DNA of 64,000 nt from Joyebacterum sp964521425 (GCA_964521425.1 CAZFRO010000005.1:62001-126000); one strand, 5' to 3'; positions 16,906 through 26,600 are shown, counted from the first letter of the stretch. Made by a program: numbers and translations. The notes: a model not told the origin generated them from the sequence alone.

Positions 16906-16921
16906 TGGCACACTCCATGCA
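16906..16921 (+). promoter_or_regulatory. Candidate sigma-54 promoter upstream of the 17 kb operon
   Basis: TGGCACACTCCATGCA fits the -24/-12 pattern TGGCAC-N5-TTGCA with one mismatch: GG at 16907-16908, ten bases, GC at 16919-16920. The start would be near 16932, about 85 bases before the ATG at 17018. An overlapping TTGACA has no good -10. Confidence 0.5.
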
Positions 16922-17017
16922 ACCCAAACAACACAACCTGAGCGATCAGGTGTCACGCGGGCCAATCGAGCCCGCATCGTACGACACAGCTGTGGATTAG
17001 CGCTACGAGGGGGTCAG

Positions 17018-18445
17018 ATGCGCTGGCTGATGGTCTTCGTTGTCTCAATCATTGCGTTGTCGGCCGCATGTTACACGGGTGCGTCCGCCGACACGGATTC
17101 GCAGATGCTGTCCTTCCTGGATGGCGGCGCCCTGTCGGCCGATGTCCGGGTCTCCTTCGGCTTCCTGTATGGAGCGGGCTGCCGGCCTGACGGACTTGGG
17201 AACCCCGTGAGCACCGTTCGCGGGGAGCTCGTGTCGGTCTGCGGTAATCCCGCGGGTCTTGCCTTCCTTGAATCGGGCGGCCTTCTCATAGACGTTCTCC
17301 CCCCCCTCGGTGCTTCGGTCACTGACCTCGTGGACCTGGATTCAAGAACCGCGTCGATGCTGGACGATGGACTCGATTCGATTGCGGAGCCCGGCCTTGA
17401 ACTCACATACCCTGAGACCGACGTGATGGCCGGACAGCACGCCGGAGTTGTCTCCGGTGTCTTCGCCGCGCGGCTCGGTCGTGTTGCTATCGGTGGAGCC
17501 ATCGAGGAACCGCTGTCGATCGGGTTCGGGATCGTGGACACAGGAATCGAAGCATTCGGCGAGACTGTGAAGGGCGAGGAGGGCGGCGATGTCGACATCG
17601 CGGTCCGTGCCACCTTCGATGCTGCGGCGGATCTCTCGGTGAGCGTGAAGCGCTCGACCATTGCCGCCGCCACAGAGCTTCGCCCTGGAATAGGCGTCGG
17701 GTTCGCACTCAACGGCTACTACGCATCGGCCGGCCTCACATCGATCGCTCTCGGGGACGGGATCATCGACTACGGCGGAACGGAGTACGCCTTCAACGAC
17801 CCGAGCGACCCCTGGAACAACCGCCTCGACCAGAGCATGTCCGGGGCATTCGCAGGAGCGGCTCTCGGGTGGAGCGCCGGCGCCTCCTGGCGGATCACGG
17901 ATTCGGTCACGCTCGACATCAACTACACGGCCGTTCCGGATCTCAAGCTCGCGGGCAATGTCACAATCATCGAGAACATGCTCCCTGCCATCTCGGATGG
18001 AGGGTTTGACGCAAACGAGGTATCCGCTTCGCAGCCTACCCTCACTGAGTACAGCGAGACGACCGAGGATGATCCGCTTCACCTCCATCTCCCGTCGTAC
18101 ATGGGCGCGGCCGTATCGCTCAAGACCTGGATCGTCCTGACCACACTAGAATACAGGCACTACGACGGCATGATCGGCTTCGCATACCAGGATTACTCAG
18201 AGGGCGTCGTGCTCGGAGACGGCGTAGGCCTCGAGTTTGAGATCGGCGGCCTGAGGCTTGGCGGAGGTGTCATCACGGCCGATCTTGCGGGAGAGTCGGC
18301 GAGCGAGGGAGGATCGAATGCGATCCTCGTTCCGCTTGCGAATATCGGAATGGGATTCGAGATGGGCGGTGGAATGCGCGCGGACACGATGTTCCTGGCG
18401 CTTCCACTCCAGGTGCTGAGGGTATCAGTGAGCTACGCATTCTGA
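17018..18445 (+). CDS. Outer-membrane beta-barrel protein (TraF/FadL-like)
   Basis: Predicted outer-membrane barrel of 475 residues, function unknown. A signal peptide (MRWLMVFVVSIIALSAACYTGASA) precedes GNPVSTVRGELVSVCGNPAGLAFL, the kind of N-terminal plug seen in TraF- and FadL-like barrels (NPAGL). Alternating amphipathic strands with Gly and aromatic girdles follow, ending in Phe (LRVSVSYAF), the usual last residue of outer-membrane barrels. ATG is preceded by GAGGGGG. Its TGA overlaps the next ATG (TGATG at 18443-18447), so it is cotranslated with the 1,686-residue repeat protein, which may need this barrel for export or anchoring (inference). Confidence 0.83.
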   Translation: MRWLMVFVVSIIALSAACYTGASADTDSQMLSFLDGGALSADVRVSFGFLYGAGCRPDGLGNPVSTVRGELVSVCGNPAGLAFLESGGLLIDVLPPLGASVTDLVDLDSRTASMLDDGLDSIAEPGLELTYPETDVMAGQHAGVVSGVFAARLGRVAIGGAIEEPLSIGFGIVDTGIEAFGETVKGEEGGDVDIAVRATFDAAADLSVSVKRSTIAAATELRPGIGVGFALNGYYASAGLTSIALGDGIIDYGGTEYAFNDPSDPWNNRLDQSMSGAFAGAALGWSAGASWRITDSVTLDINYTAVPDLKLAGNVTIIENMLPAISDGGFDANEVSASQPTLTEYSETTEDDPLHLHLPSYMGAAVSLKTWIVLTTLEYRHYDGMIGFAYQDYSEGVVLGDGVGLEFEIGGLRLGGGVITADLAGESASEGGSNAILVPLANIGMGFEMGGGMRADTMFLALPLQVLRVSVSYAF

Positions 18446-21400
18446 TGACCATGAGAGAAGGGGCACAAGTGGGAGTAACGGGCACATTGGCGACACGGAC
18501 GGTGATGCGAGCGGCAGCCGTGCTGGTTCTGGCCGGCATCGTACTGGCGTCTCCAACCGATGCGTCGTGCGCCGTAACCCTCACCGACTACCCACACACG
18601 CTCGTGGCACTGAACGACACCGTGACCGTCACCTGGGAAGAGAGCGTAACCTGCAAGCTCATCTACGGACATGTACCCGGCAGCTACGTCTTCTCCACCG
18701 CGGCAAACGGCATACAGAGTCTCTCATTCGTTCCGTTTGAGGAGTACATGGCGCCCGGTGTCTGGTATTGCGTGCTCGAGGATGTCTCGTCGAGTGAGAT
18801 CTCAGACGAGTTCAGACTCATTGTCGAATCACCGATCTTCGCGACTCCAACCACTCCCCAGAACGGCTCGACGATTCAAGAGACGAGTACGCTCTTTGAA
18901 TGGGATCCGGTGGATGGTGTCCCCTACTATCACGTCGCCCTTTCCGATCAGGAGATCACGATAGAGGAGGTGGACGGCGAACTCGTTCTGACGGGAGCGA
19001 ACCTGGTCTGGCAGGCGCTGACGAATGAGACGTCGATCCAGTACGGATCGATCGACCCGTCCGGCTACTTCGTGGATATGAACGGCACGAGCCCTCCTTT
19101 GATGAGTGGATTCTCCTACAACTGGCTCATCTTCAACTGCTACGGCAATGACCCACTCCTGACCTCCGTCGCTGGAGCCGGACTAGCCGGTTTCCTGGTC
19201 GACGTCACGACGGGAATGCTGGAGCCGCAGCTGGTCGCGCCGCCTGACTCCGTGACCATCACCGAGGAGATCCTCGACCTCAGCTGGACTCCCGTGGCCG
19301 GCGCCTCAAGTTACCACGTCTACATCTATGAGAAGCGCGAGCTCGGTTCCGGCGAGGCGAGCTACCCGGTCTGGGACGGCGGGACCACTGAGAACTCCGT
19401 GGAGGTCGGCGTCGGGAGCTTCCTCATATCAGGAGAGTATTCGTGGCGCGTCATTGCCCTCGACAGCACGGGCAGAGGCGTCGCGTCAGAGCTGAGGCGA
19501 TTCGACTACTCGACCGACACGGGCACGGCGCACATAAGGACATACCGGGAGAGTGGCGAGAGACTGCCTCGAGTGATGGTGGACATCGAGTTCGTGGCCG
19601 GTGGTGTGAGCATTCTCCCGGCGATCACGAACGAATTCGGCTGTTTCGACAAGGAGCTGATCCCGGGCGAGTACGTCTTCCTGGCATCGAAGGAGGACTA
19701 CGTCGACACGATGGCGTATGCGGTCATCTACCCCGACGCTGATCGTAACGTCTCCATCTACATGAGACGCGCCCCGGCCAGAGTGCGCGGCGTTGTCCTG
19801 GATGAATCAGACGCGACTGTCGCCAACGCGAGGGTCGTAGCCGAATCGGACGGGCAGAGCATCGAGGTGTGGACGGACGTGGACGGTCTCTTCGCCATAC
19901 AGGCCACGACTGGAAGTTGGACGGTACGAGCGGAGAAGGCGGGATACGCCCCGTCGGACTATTCTGAGTTCAGCCTCTCGGCCGGTGAGTACCTCGAGCT
20001 TGAGGATCCGCTCGTGCTCATCGGGACACCGGGGGTTGCGACCGGCAGCGTTTTGAACGCGGACGGCCACGCAATCACGGGCGCGATGGTCCTGGCTGAG
20101 TCATCGCTCGGGACATTCCGCGAGTTCACCGGTACGAGCGGGCACTTCGCTATCGAACTGGCTCCTGCGGTGTGGAGCATCTGGGCTGAAAAGAGCGGCT
20201 TCCAGACGAGCATCCAGAGGGAGATCATCGTGCACGCGGGCGAGACCAAGACAATCGATCCTGCGTTCGTGCTCCTGCCGGTTGACTCATCCATCATGGG
20301 ACGAGTCACTGACGGCTCGATGGATCTCGCTGATGCTCTGGTTGTCGCTATCCCTCCATCGGGGAACGTCGTCACAACGACGACAAACGCGTTCGGCGAG
20401 TTCCTTCTCATCCCGCCGAGTTCGACGTACGAGCTCGAGGCAAGTTACATGGGCTACGGCCGCTCCAGGGCACACCAGGTCACCGTTGAAACCGGTGGGG
20501 CTTTCACCGGGATCGCGCTCACGATGGAGCCGCTCGATTCATCGATCGAGGGCCTCGTCACAGCCAACGGTGAGCCGGTGAGCGGTGCGCTGGTCACGGA
20601 CGGACACATGGAGACGCAGACCGGAGGCGACGGCGCCTTCACACTCGATCTCCCGAGCGGAGTTCACAGCATACGCGCTCTCATGGACGGATACGTGTCC
20701 GCTCCTCCCCTTCTTGTGGCGACATCCCCCGGTCAGGCATTGGCCGGTCTCGACATCCAGTTGGCGCAAGGGGCAAGCACCTTGAGTGGCATCGTTCTGC
20801 ACGAGGGGGCGACCGTCCCACGTGCGACCGTCATCTGCACAAGGGGCACGATCACAGGTGAGACGCTCACGGATGACGCCGGAGAGTTCCGTCTCTCGGT
20901 TGACGCCGGCGAGTGGGAGATATCGGCGGCCAAGGACGGCCTTGAGCCCGCAGCACCTCAGATCGTGAGCGTTGCACCGGGACAGTCAGCGTCCGGCATA
21001 GAACTCAGCCTGGTCACGAGACATGCCACCATCACCGGATCGATCACAGACGCCCGCGGAGCCGTCAGGCGTGCAACAGTGCTCGTGGGTGGCGCCGGTC
21101 ACGATGGACCGGGTTGGCGAACATCCACAAACTGGAGTGGAGGATACACGGTTCAGGTGGAACCAGGCTGTGCATACGAGATCACGGTCCGTGCGGAGGA
21201 GCACGGTACCGCCTCACTGAATGTGGCCGAGCTTGACCCCGGCGAGACAGCGACGCTGAATCTGACTCTACCTACTTACTACGGTTCCATAGGCGGGATC
21301 GTGGAGAACTCCTCCGGCATTCCGATGCGTGGCGTCAAGGTGGTCGCCTCGTGGGGCGACAGCGCGTCCGCAGTGACAGACCACAGAGGCAACTACAGAC

Positions 21401-23505
21401 TCTGGGTGAACGACGGCCTCTACTCGGTGCGGATGGAGCGCGCTGGGTACGCAAACGCGTTCTTCTCCGGTGTGGCGGTTGTGGGCGGAGAGCTTACCGA
21501 ACTCGACGCCGACCTGCTGCCGGTCTTCGCGACCCTGGAGGGCGCCGTCAGCGACTCGCTCTCCGGCGGACCGATCGCGCATGTGGTCGTTACGGGCGAA
21601 TGCTTGGGTGGATCGGCCTCCGACGTCACTGACGCTGTGGGACGATACAGTCTGGACTCGCTCGTCCCCGGCGAGAACGTGGTGAGCTTCGGAAGAGCGG
21701 GGTACCGCGGCCGGTCGATCACGCTTGCTCTGGCCGAACACGAATCGGTCGAGTTCGACCCGAGCCTCTTCCGCCTGAGCGGCACGATAGCAGGGAGAGT
21801 GACGGAGCCCGGCGGCTCTACGCCGGTGTCCTGGGTATCGCTCTACGCCAAGGTCGGCGATCTCCTCGTCTCCTCGGCAACGACTGACGATGAGGGCTTC
21901 TACGCGCTTGTCGACCTCGATCCCGTGGATCTCTACGACATCCACGCGTTGAGAACCGGATACTACGCGACATCCCAGAACCCAATCACGGGCCAAAGCC
22001 CCGGAACGGCGGGCCTGGATTTCACGATGCTACCCAGTGATGGCGTCATCTCCGGAACGGTCACGGACGGCACGTCCGGCGAGCATCTGTACGGTGTCGC
22101 GCTCGTGGCCGACGACGGCGCCGGTCACTTCGGTACCACGATGTCTGAGACCGATGGTTCCTTCACGTTCGTCGATCTCGTTCCCCTCGAAAGCTACACG
22201 GTCGTCGCCTCAATGTATGGGTATCAAGAGGTCACGATCGACTCGATCGACGTCAACGGCGAAGGCCTTGAGATCTCAATGCCGAGGAACTTCGCCCGAC
22301 TGGTCGGCACCATCTCCTCGAACGGCGAGGGCGTGAACGTGCAGGAGATCGAGGTCGTCGCCACCAGCACGACGTACGCCGGACTGACGGAGGTTGCTGT
22401 GCCGGATGCATCGGGGGCGTACGAGATCATCGAGCTTCGTCCCGGCAGCTACCTGCTTTCGACATCGAGTCTGGGATGCATAGCGAGCCCCGCGCAGATG
22501 ACGTTGGACCTGGACGAGGGCGAAATGGCAACAGGATACGACTTCAGCGTGGAACGTGCGCTCATCGACCGCGTCGAGCTGAGCGGCGACACACAGATCC
22601 AGGCAGGAGGCGTGGCTTCGTACTCGGCGAGCGCCGTCGCCGAGGGCGGCGAGCTTGTTGAGACCAATCTGGAGTGGTGGATCTCACCTGAGGAAGCGGG
22701 AGCCATGTCACGAGGCACGGGGCAGTTCACGGCGAACTCCTCCTACTTCGGTGAGTTTACGGTGGGAGTCAGAGACATTGAATCCGGAGCGACCGGTTCG
22801 CTGGCCGCCACGGTCTACGTCAGGATGGACGCATCAACAGAGGGCACCTTCACCGACTCCCTGGGGATCTCCATCGAGATCCCGGCAGGCTCGGTGACCG
22901 AGACGAAGAGCATCTATCTGTCACACGACGTACTCCCGAACGCGAAACGCTTCGCGCGCGAGTACGAGGTTCATAAGTCCAGCTACCGGTTCAAGCCGCA
23001 CGGCCTCTCATTCGAGGAGAACCACCTCCCGCTTCTGACACTGCCATCACCGACTGACGGTGCGCGAATGGTCCGTTGGAACAAGGCCATGCTCGAGTGG
23101 GAGTTCATTGACGCGGCGCATGTCGGCAGCGACATGGAAACACATATGGAGTCCCTGGCCGAGTACGCGACCGCATCCAGATCGGGATCGCTCGGAGTCT
23201 CCGACGTCTCGGCCGAGCCCAACCCGTTCTCTCCCGCGAACGGTCCGGTCCTCATCTCCTATACGCTCTCGTCGAACGAGGCGAGGATGCCGTTCGTGAC
23301 GATCAGGGTGTTCAACATGGCGGCACAACCGGTGAGAGAACTGGTGACCAATGAGCCACAGGGCAAGGGACGGGCATCTGTCGAGTGGGACGGTCTCACC
23401 GACGCGGGGGAAAAGGCGAGAAACGGCCGCTACGTGGTCGAGGTATCGGCGAAGGATCCAACCGGCACGGCCCGGGTGCTTGCCACACTCGTGCTTGTCA
23501 AGTAG
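18445..23505 (+). CDS. Giant secreted protein of carboxypeptidase-regulatory-like repeats with FlgD-like C-terminal domain
   Basis: 1,686 residues, surface or secreted. After a signal-like segment (about 20-45) come two fibronectin-like domains (about 45-245 and 245-360, with YHVALSD and YHVYIYEK). Then follow about twelve CarboxypepD_reg/Cna-B-like units of about 85 residues, each with a G-x-V-x-D core, a TD-x-x-G-x-F/Y turn and a closing ExSGY/KAGY strand. A bacterial-Ig-like part (about 1375-1470) precedes the C-terminal FlgD/T9SS-type domain (NPFSPANGPVLISYTL, then VEWDGLTDAGEKARNGRYVVEV), the kind used as a type IX secretion tag. No enzyme domain is seen, so structural or adhesive roles are likely. 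It overlaps the preceding barrel gene by one base. Confidence 0.85.
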   Translation: MTMREGAQVGVTGTLATRTVMRAAAVLVLAGIVLASPTDASCAVTLTDYPHTLVALNDTVTVTWEESVTCKLIYGHVPGSYVFSTAANGIQSLSFVPFEEYMAPGVWYCVLEDVSSSEISDEFRLIVESPIFATPTTPQNGSTIQETSTLFEWDPVDGVPYYHVALSDQEITIEEVDGELVLTGANLVWQALTNETSIQYGSIDPSGYFVDMNGTSPPLMSGFSYNWLIFNCYGNDPLLTSVAGAGLAGFLVDVTTGMLEPQLVAPPDSVTITEEILDLSWTPVAGASSYHVYIYEKRELGSGEASYPVWDGGTTENSVEVGVGSFLISGEYSWRVIALDSTGRGVASELRRFDYSTDTGTAHIRTYRESGERLPRVMVDIEFVAGGVSILPAITNEFGCFDKELIPGEYVFLASKEDYVDTMAYAVIYPDADRNVSIYMRRAPARVRGVVLDESDATVANARVVAESDGQSIEVWTDVDGLFAIQATTGSWTVRAEKAGYAPSDYSEFSLSAGEYLELEDPLVLIGTPGVATGSVLNADGHAITGAMVLAESSLGTFREFTGTSGHFAIELAPAVWSIWAEKSGFQTSIQREIIVHAGETKTIDPAFVLLPVDSSIMGRVTDGSMDLADALVVAIPPSGNVVTTTTNAFGEFLLIPPSSTYELEASYMGYGRSRAHQVTVETGGAFTGIALTMEPLDSSIEGLVTANGEPVSGALVTDGHMETQTGGDGAFTLDLPSGVHSIRALMDGYVSAPPLLVATSPGQALAGLDIQLAQGASTLSGIVLHEGATVPRATVICTRGTITGETLTDDAGEFRLSVDAGEWEISAAKDGLEPAAPQIVSVAPGQSASGIELSLVTRHATITGSITDARGAVRRATVLVGGAGHDGPGWRTSTNWSGGYTVQVEPGCAYEITVRAEEHGTASLNVAELDPGETATLNLTLPTYYGSIGGIVENSSGIPMRGVKVVASWGDSASAVTDHRGNYRLWVNDGLYSVRMERAGYANAFFSGVAVVGGELTELDADLLPVFATLEGAVSDSLSGGPIAHVVVTGECLGGSASDVTDAVGRYSLDSLVPGENVVSFGRAGYRGRSITLALAEHESVEFDPSLFRLSGTIAGRVTEPGGSTPVSWVSLYAKVGDLLVSSATTDDEGFYALVDLDPVDLYDIHALRTGYYATSQNPITGQSPGTAGLDFTMLPSDGVISGTVTDGTSGEHLYGVALVADDGAGHFGTTMSETDGSFTFVDLVPLESYTVVASMYGYQEVTIDSIDVNGEGLEISMPRNFARLVGTISSNGEGVNVQEIEVVATSTTYAGLTEVAVPDASGAYEIIELRPGSYLLSTSSLGCIASPAQMTLDLDEGEMATGYDFSVERALIDRVELSGDTQIQAGGVASYSASAVAEGGELVETNLEWWISPEEAGAMSRGTGQFTANSSYFGEFTVGVRDIESGATGSLAATVYVRMDASTEGTFTDSLGISIEIPAGSVTETKSIYLSHDVLPNAKRFAREYEVHKSSYRFKPHGLSFEENHLPLLTLPSPTDGARMVRWNKAMLEWEFIDAAHVGSDMETHMESLAEYATASRSGSLGVSDVSAEPNPFSPANGPVLISYTLSSNEARMPFVTIRVFNMAAQPVRELVTNEPQGKGRASVEWDGLTDAGEKARNGRYVVEVSAKDPTGTARVLATLVLVK

Positions 23506-23516
23506 GCGGTAGAACG

Positions 23517-24479
23517 ATGAGTCTCTCAAGCAGGACCAGACATCTCCACGCAAGCCTCATCGCCATGGCATTCCTGGCGGTCTGCCTGTGTGCCACGAAC
23601 GCGCGTGCGCAGGAGCTCTCGGACATACCAGCGGCGTTTGTCGAGACAGGCATAGGGGCAAGATCGGTCGCGATGGCTGGAGCAGTCACCGCGCGATCCA
23701 TGGGCGCCGAGTCTATCTTCTGGAACCCGGCCGGGCTCGAGGGTTCCGAAACACCGAGGGAGTTCACTGCTACCTACGGCGACCAGATGGGACTCGTCCC
23801 CTACTCCGCCCTGAGCGGCGCCATCCGCATGAACGCTGGCTACACGCTTGGTGTCGGACTCATCTACTCAGGAGATGAGGTTCTCACCGAGACGACAGCG
23901 CTCGTGGGAGCCTCCCGCGCGATCCTGACAACACCGTGGCTTCCCGCGACGCACATCTCGGCGGGCGCATCCGCACGCACGAGATGGGCATCGTTCGGCG
24001 GCAATGCAGGCACGGAGGAACAGGTCAGTGGCAGCGCGCTCGGCTTCTCACTCGATCTGGGCCTTCTCGTCCCACTCACCGAGTCGGTGGTGGTGGCAGC
24101 TCGAGCGCGTGATCTCGTGGGCTCGCTCAAGTGGAACTCGTCCACCAGTGGAGCGTACGATGAAAGCGTGCCGGCCACGGTAGCGTTCGGACTCATGGTG
24201 AGTCCGCGCGAGGCGGTCTCGCTTGAGCTGGATCTGGGCAAATCGCTCAGGCAGGACAACCCCGATCGCCTCATGGTCGGTGCAGAGGTGAGAGTATTCG
24301 ATGTCGCTTCGCTGAGGGGCGGCTATGTGCGGGATCTGCCCCCGGGAGAACTCGAGGAGTACACTCTCGGCGCGGGGGCAGGCATTCCGGTCGGTGGCAC
24401 GACGTTCTCGGTGGATTTCGCGTACGTGTTCGGCTATCTGGAGAACACGATGCGCTTCTCACTTCGCGTCGCGCTCTGA
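23517..24479 (+). CDS. PorV/PorQ-family outer-membrane protein
   Basis: 320-residue barrel with signal peptide (MSLSSRTRHLHASLIAMAFLAVCLCATNARA). The mature N-terminus, IPAAFVETGIGARSVAMAGA followed by SIFWNPAGLEG, is the signature of the PorV/PorQ family; PorV is the shuttle that carries type IX substrates to the attachment complex in Bacteroidetes. The barrel ends in a hydrophobic leucine. It starts 11 bases after the giant FlgD/T9SS-tagged protein, a context that fits a role in handling that protein. The ribosome-binding site (AGGCGG) is weak, so coupling is likely. Whether this organism has a complete T9SS cannot be told from the window. Confidence 0.82.
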   Translation: MSLSSRTRHLHASLIAMAFLAVCLCATNARAQELSDIPAAFVETGIGARSVAMAGAVTARSMGAESIFWNPAGLEGSETPREFTATYGDQMGLVPYSALSGAIRMNAGYTLGVGLIYSGDEVLTETTALVGASRAILTTPWLPATHISAGASARTRWASFGGNAGTEEQVSGSALGFSLDLGLLVPLTESVVVAARARDLVGSLKWNSSTSGAYDESVPATVAFGLMVSPREAVSLELDLGKSLRQDNPDRLMVGAEVRVFDVASLRGGYVRDLPPGELEEYTLGAGAGIPVGGTTFSVDFAYVFGYLENTMRFSLRVAL

Positions 24480-24487
24480 CAACCGTA

Positions 24488-25057
24488 CTACCACTTGATG
24501 GCTCCGGGCACGACCTTCACCCACAGAGCCTTGTTCCTTCCCTTACCCGTGAATGTGATCGAGCGATTGAGACGGGCGGAGTAGTGCAGGCAGTCACCAT
24601 TCTTGACGACGAACTCGTCGTCCCCTACGTTCGCCTTGGCCTCGCCACTGATCATCAGGAGCGCTTCCTCTCCGGGATGCTCGTCGAGCTTCATGCTCCC
24701 GCCCTCATCCTGCTCGATCAGGACGACCGTAACGCGCCCGGCTGGAATCCCCTGGGTCAGTGCCTTCGCGGTTATGAATGTCTCACCCACTCCAGGCAGA
24801 AGCACCGCTTCGCGGCTTTCCTTCTTCACGATTGAGATCTTCGGAAGAGGTCGTTCCTCGACGAAGTAGGCGGCGTCCTTCTCAAGCGCACCCGCAATCT
24901 TTCGGAGGGCGCCGACAGTCGGAGAGGTCTTGCCTCTTTCTATCTCCGATATGTGCGTCGGTGACATTCCCGCTCCCTCAGCGACCTGCTTCAGGGTCAT
25001 CCCCCTCTTCTTCCGAACCGCCTTAAGTCGCTCGCCTACTTCCTGTGTGCTGGGCAT
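24488..25057 (-). CDS. XRE-family regulator with C-terminal cupin domain
   Basis: Transcription regulator of 189 residues. The N-terminal helix-turn-helix spans about 8-62 (GERLKAVRKKRGMTLKQVAE...PTHISEIERGKTSP), and a cupin barrel spans about 110-180 (DEHPGEEALLMISGEAKANVG, then GDCLHYSARLNRS). This layout is that of PuuR/SutR-type regulators that sense small metabolites through the cupin. ATG at 25055-25057 with AAGGAGC six bases upstream. It is convergent with the PorV-like gene (8 bases apart, no terminator between) and its promoter overlaps the divergent one of the 25.3 kb gene, which is a possible target. Confidence 0.93.
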   Translation of the reverse strand: MPSTQEVGERLKAVRKKRGMTLKQVAEGAGMSPTHISEIERGKTSPTVGALRKIAGALEKDAAYFVEERPLPKISIVKKESREAVLLPGVGETFITAKALTQGIPAGRVTVVLIEQDEGGSMKLDEHPGEEALLMISGEAKANVGDDEFVVKNGDCLHYSARLNRSITFTGKGRNKALWVKVVPGAIKW

Positions 25058-25145
25058 CTGTTGCTCCTTTCGGATCAGATCGGCTCCCGTCGCGATCGCT
25101 CCAGCGTGGGGCTCTAACCGCGACGGCCTGCAGATTCTCCAACAA

Positions 25146-25174
25146 AACGTAACACGCGGCAGCACCGGCGTCAA
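25146..25174 (-). promoter_or_regulatory. Promoter of the XRE-cupin gene
   Basis: Minus strand TTGACG (25174-25169), 17 bases, TACGTT (25151-25146), about 90 bases upstream of the ATG. Its upstream side is only 26 bases from the divergent -35 at 25201. Confidence 0.5.
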
Positions 25175-25200
25175 GCGGAATGGCGCTACGGGCCGGCAAC

Positions 25201-25229
25201 TTGACAGCTCCGGCGCTCGATGCTAGCAT
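25201..25229 (+). promoter_or_regulatory. Promoter of the 25.3 kb membrane protein
   Basis: TTGACA (25201-25206), 17 bases, TAGCAT (25224-25229); start about 65 bases before the ATG at 25301. Confidence 0.6.
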
Positions 25230-25300
25230 GCCGCGAAATCGGCAGACGGTCGTAGTCGACGAGCTTCACAGCGACCATTCCCCGGAGAAGGAGGACACCC

Positions 25301-25843
25301 ATGTCGCTTCGCACTCTGACGGCACTCGTGCTTCTCAGCCTGCTCGTATTTCCCCTCATGGCCACTGCCGGAGACTACGGCGACGGCTTTGGCGTGGGAG
25401 GGGTCCTCCTGCCCGGCGGCGCCGGAACAATCGTCGGAAAGACCAAGCTCGGCGACAACATGGCGCTCGAGGTTGCTCTCTCGCTCAATACGTGGTCGGA
25501 TGGCGACAACTCGGGCACCAACATCGGCTTCGGGGCGGGCGTACTCTTCACGAACGGCACCGACAGCCAGTTCCAGCCCTACTGGGGAGGCAGGGTGAGC
25601 GTCGGCCACACCTCCGGAGGTGCGGGCGGCGGTGACTATGATCTCTTGGGGTGGAGGGCTCCGGGTGGGCAGGGCAACGACGGCGACGACAGCCACACAA
25701 CGTTCGGTGTCGGCGGTGTCCTCGGCGCGGAGTACTTCATAACCAAACGCCTGAGCATCGAGGGAGAGATTGGGATCGGCATGCGCTTCGGATCGTTCTC
25801 ACTTGCGACCGGGACAACGCTCGCCGGCTTCATCTACCTGTAG
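25301..25843 (+). CDS. Small outer-membrane beta-barrel protein
   Basis: 180 residues, function unknown. A signal peptide (MSLRTLTALVLLSLLVFPLMATA) is followed by Gly-rich amphipathic strands (GFGVGGVLLPGG, FGVGGVLGAEYFITKRLSIEGEIGIGM) as in small OmpA-like or lipid A deacylase-like eight-strand barrels. The last residues GFIYL fit an outer-membrane strand. AAGGAGG lies six bases before the ATG. It heads a short plus-strand unit with the lipoprotein at 25.9 kb. Confidence 0.75.
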   Translation: MSLRTLTALVLLSLLVFPLMATAGDYGDGFGVGGVLLPGGAGTIVGKTKLGDNMALEVALSLNTWSDGDNSGTNIGFGAGVLFTNGTDSQFQPYWGGRVSVGHTSGGAGGGDYDLLGWRAPGGQGNDGDDSHTTFGVGGVLGAEYFITKRLSIEGEIGIGMRFGSFSLATGTTLAGFIYL

Positions 25844-25919
25844 GATGCTCTCTCGACTCCACCTTGGGCCTCCGCCGACGGTGGCCGCGAGAGCAACACA
25901 CATTCGGGAGGTACAGCAA

Positions 25920-26555
25920 GTGAAGCGCCTGACCGGTGGATTGATCCTCGTAGCGGTTCTGCTCATTCCGCTCATCTCTGGATGCCAGCATGACTCCGGC
26001 GCTCCCCCCGCGGGGAACAACGACCTCGCGTCGACGCGTCAGGATCAGGTTCGGTTCTATCGCGAGTACGTGACGGTCGAGCCGTCAGCGACGCGCACGA
26101 CGGTCACGGCCCTCTACTACTTCCGGAACGACTCCGATGAGAGCTCGACCGTCGGGATCAGCTACCCGTTCCCAGTGGACAGGCATCATCTCTACCCGTT
26201 CCAGACCAAGGTGTGGGAAGAAAGACAGGGCAGCTTCGAACCGCTCGGTTTCGTACGCGGGGAGACCGACGTCAAATGGACGATGAGCTTCACCCCGCGT
26301 GAGGAGAAGCTCATCAAGGTCAGGTATGTTCAGGAGATACGCACGCGCCGCGCCATTTACATCGTCACGACGACGAAGCTCTGGGAGCAGCCGATCGAGA
26401 TCGCGGAGTTCGAGTTTCGGATTCCGGCCTCGTTTGGGGGAGTTCTCTTGTCCTTCACCCCTGACCGCACGGAATCACACGGCGACACGGTCGTCTACTA
26501 CAGACGGTTCACCGACTTCTTCCCCGATGAGAATCTGACGGTGTCGTGGGACTAG
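25920..26555 (+). CDS. Lipoprotein of unknown function
   Basis: 211 residues starting at GTG (25920-25922), chosen because GGGAGGT lies seven bases upstream and it yields a proper lipoprotein signal (VKRLTGGLILVAVLLIPLISGC, lipobox L-I-S-G-C). The rest is a single beta-rich domain with TVTALYYFRNDSDESSTVGISYPFPV and EKLIKVRYVQEI, reminiscent of proteins with paired immunoglobulin-like sheets, but I recognise no family. It follows the barrel gene by 76 bases and ends opposite the lysine-rich gene, with a hairpin between. Confidence 0.75.
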   Translation: MKRLTGGLILVAVLLIPLISGCQHDSGAPPAGNNDLASTRQDQVRFYREYVTVEPSATRTTVTALYYFRNDSDESSTVGISYPFPVDRHHLYPFQTKVWEERQGSFEPLGFVRGETDVKWTMSFTPREEKLIKVRYVQEIRTRRAIYIVTTTKLWEQPIEIAEFEFRIPASFGGVLLSFTPDRTESHGDTVVYYRRFTDFFPDENLTVSWD

Positions 26556-26558
26556 CGA

Positions 26559-26591
26559 CTCAGACCGGGCGGCGTCGTGCGGCCGGCTGAG
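26559..26591. terminator. Hairpin between convergent genes
   Basis: CTCAG-A-CCGG pairs with CCGG-CTGAG (one bulged A) just past the stop at 26555 and 10 bases past the end of the convergent small gene. It may serve both directions; U runs are absent. Confidence 0.45.
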
Positions 26592-26600
26592 AAGACGAGA

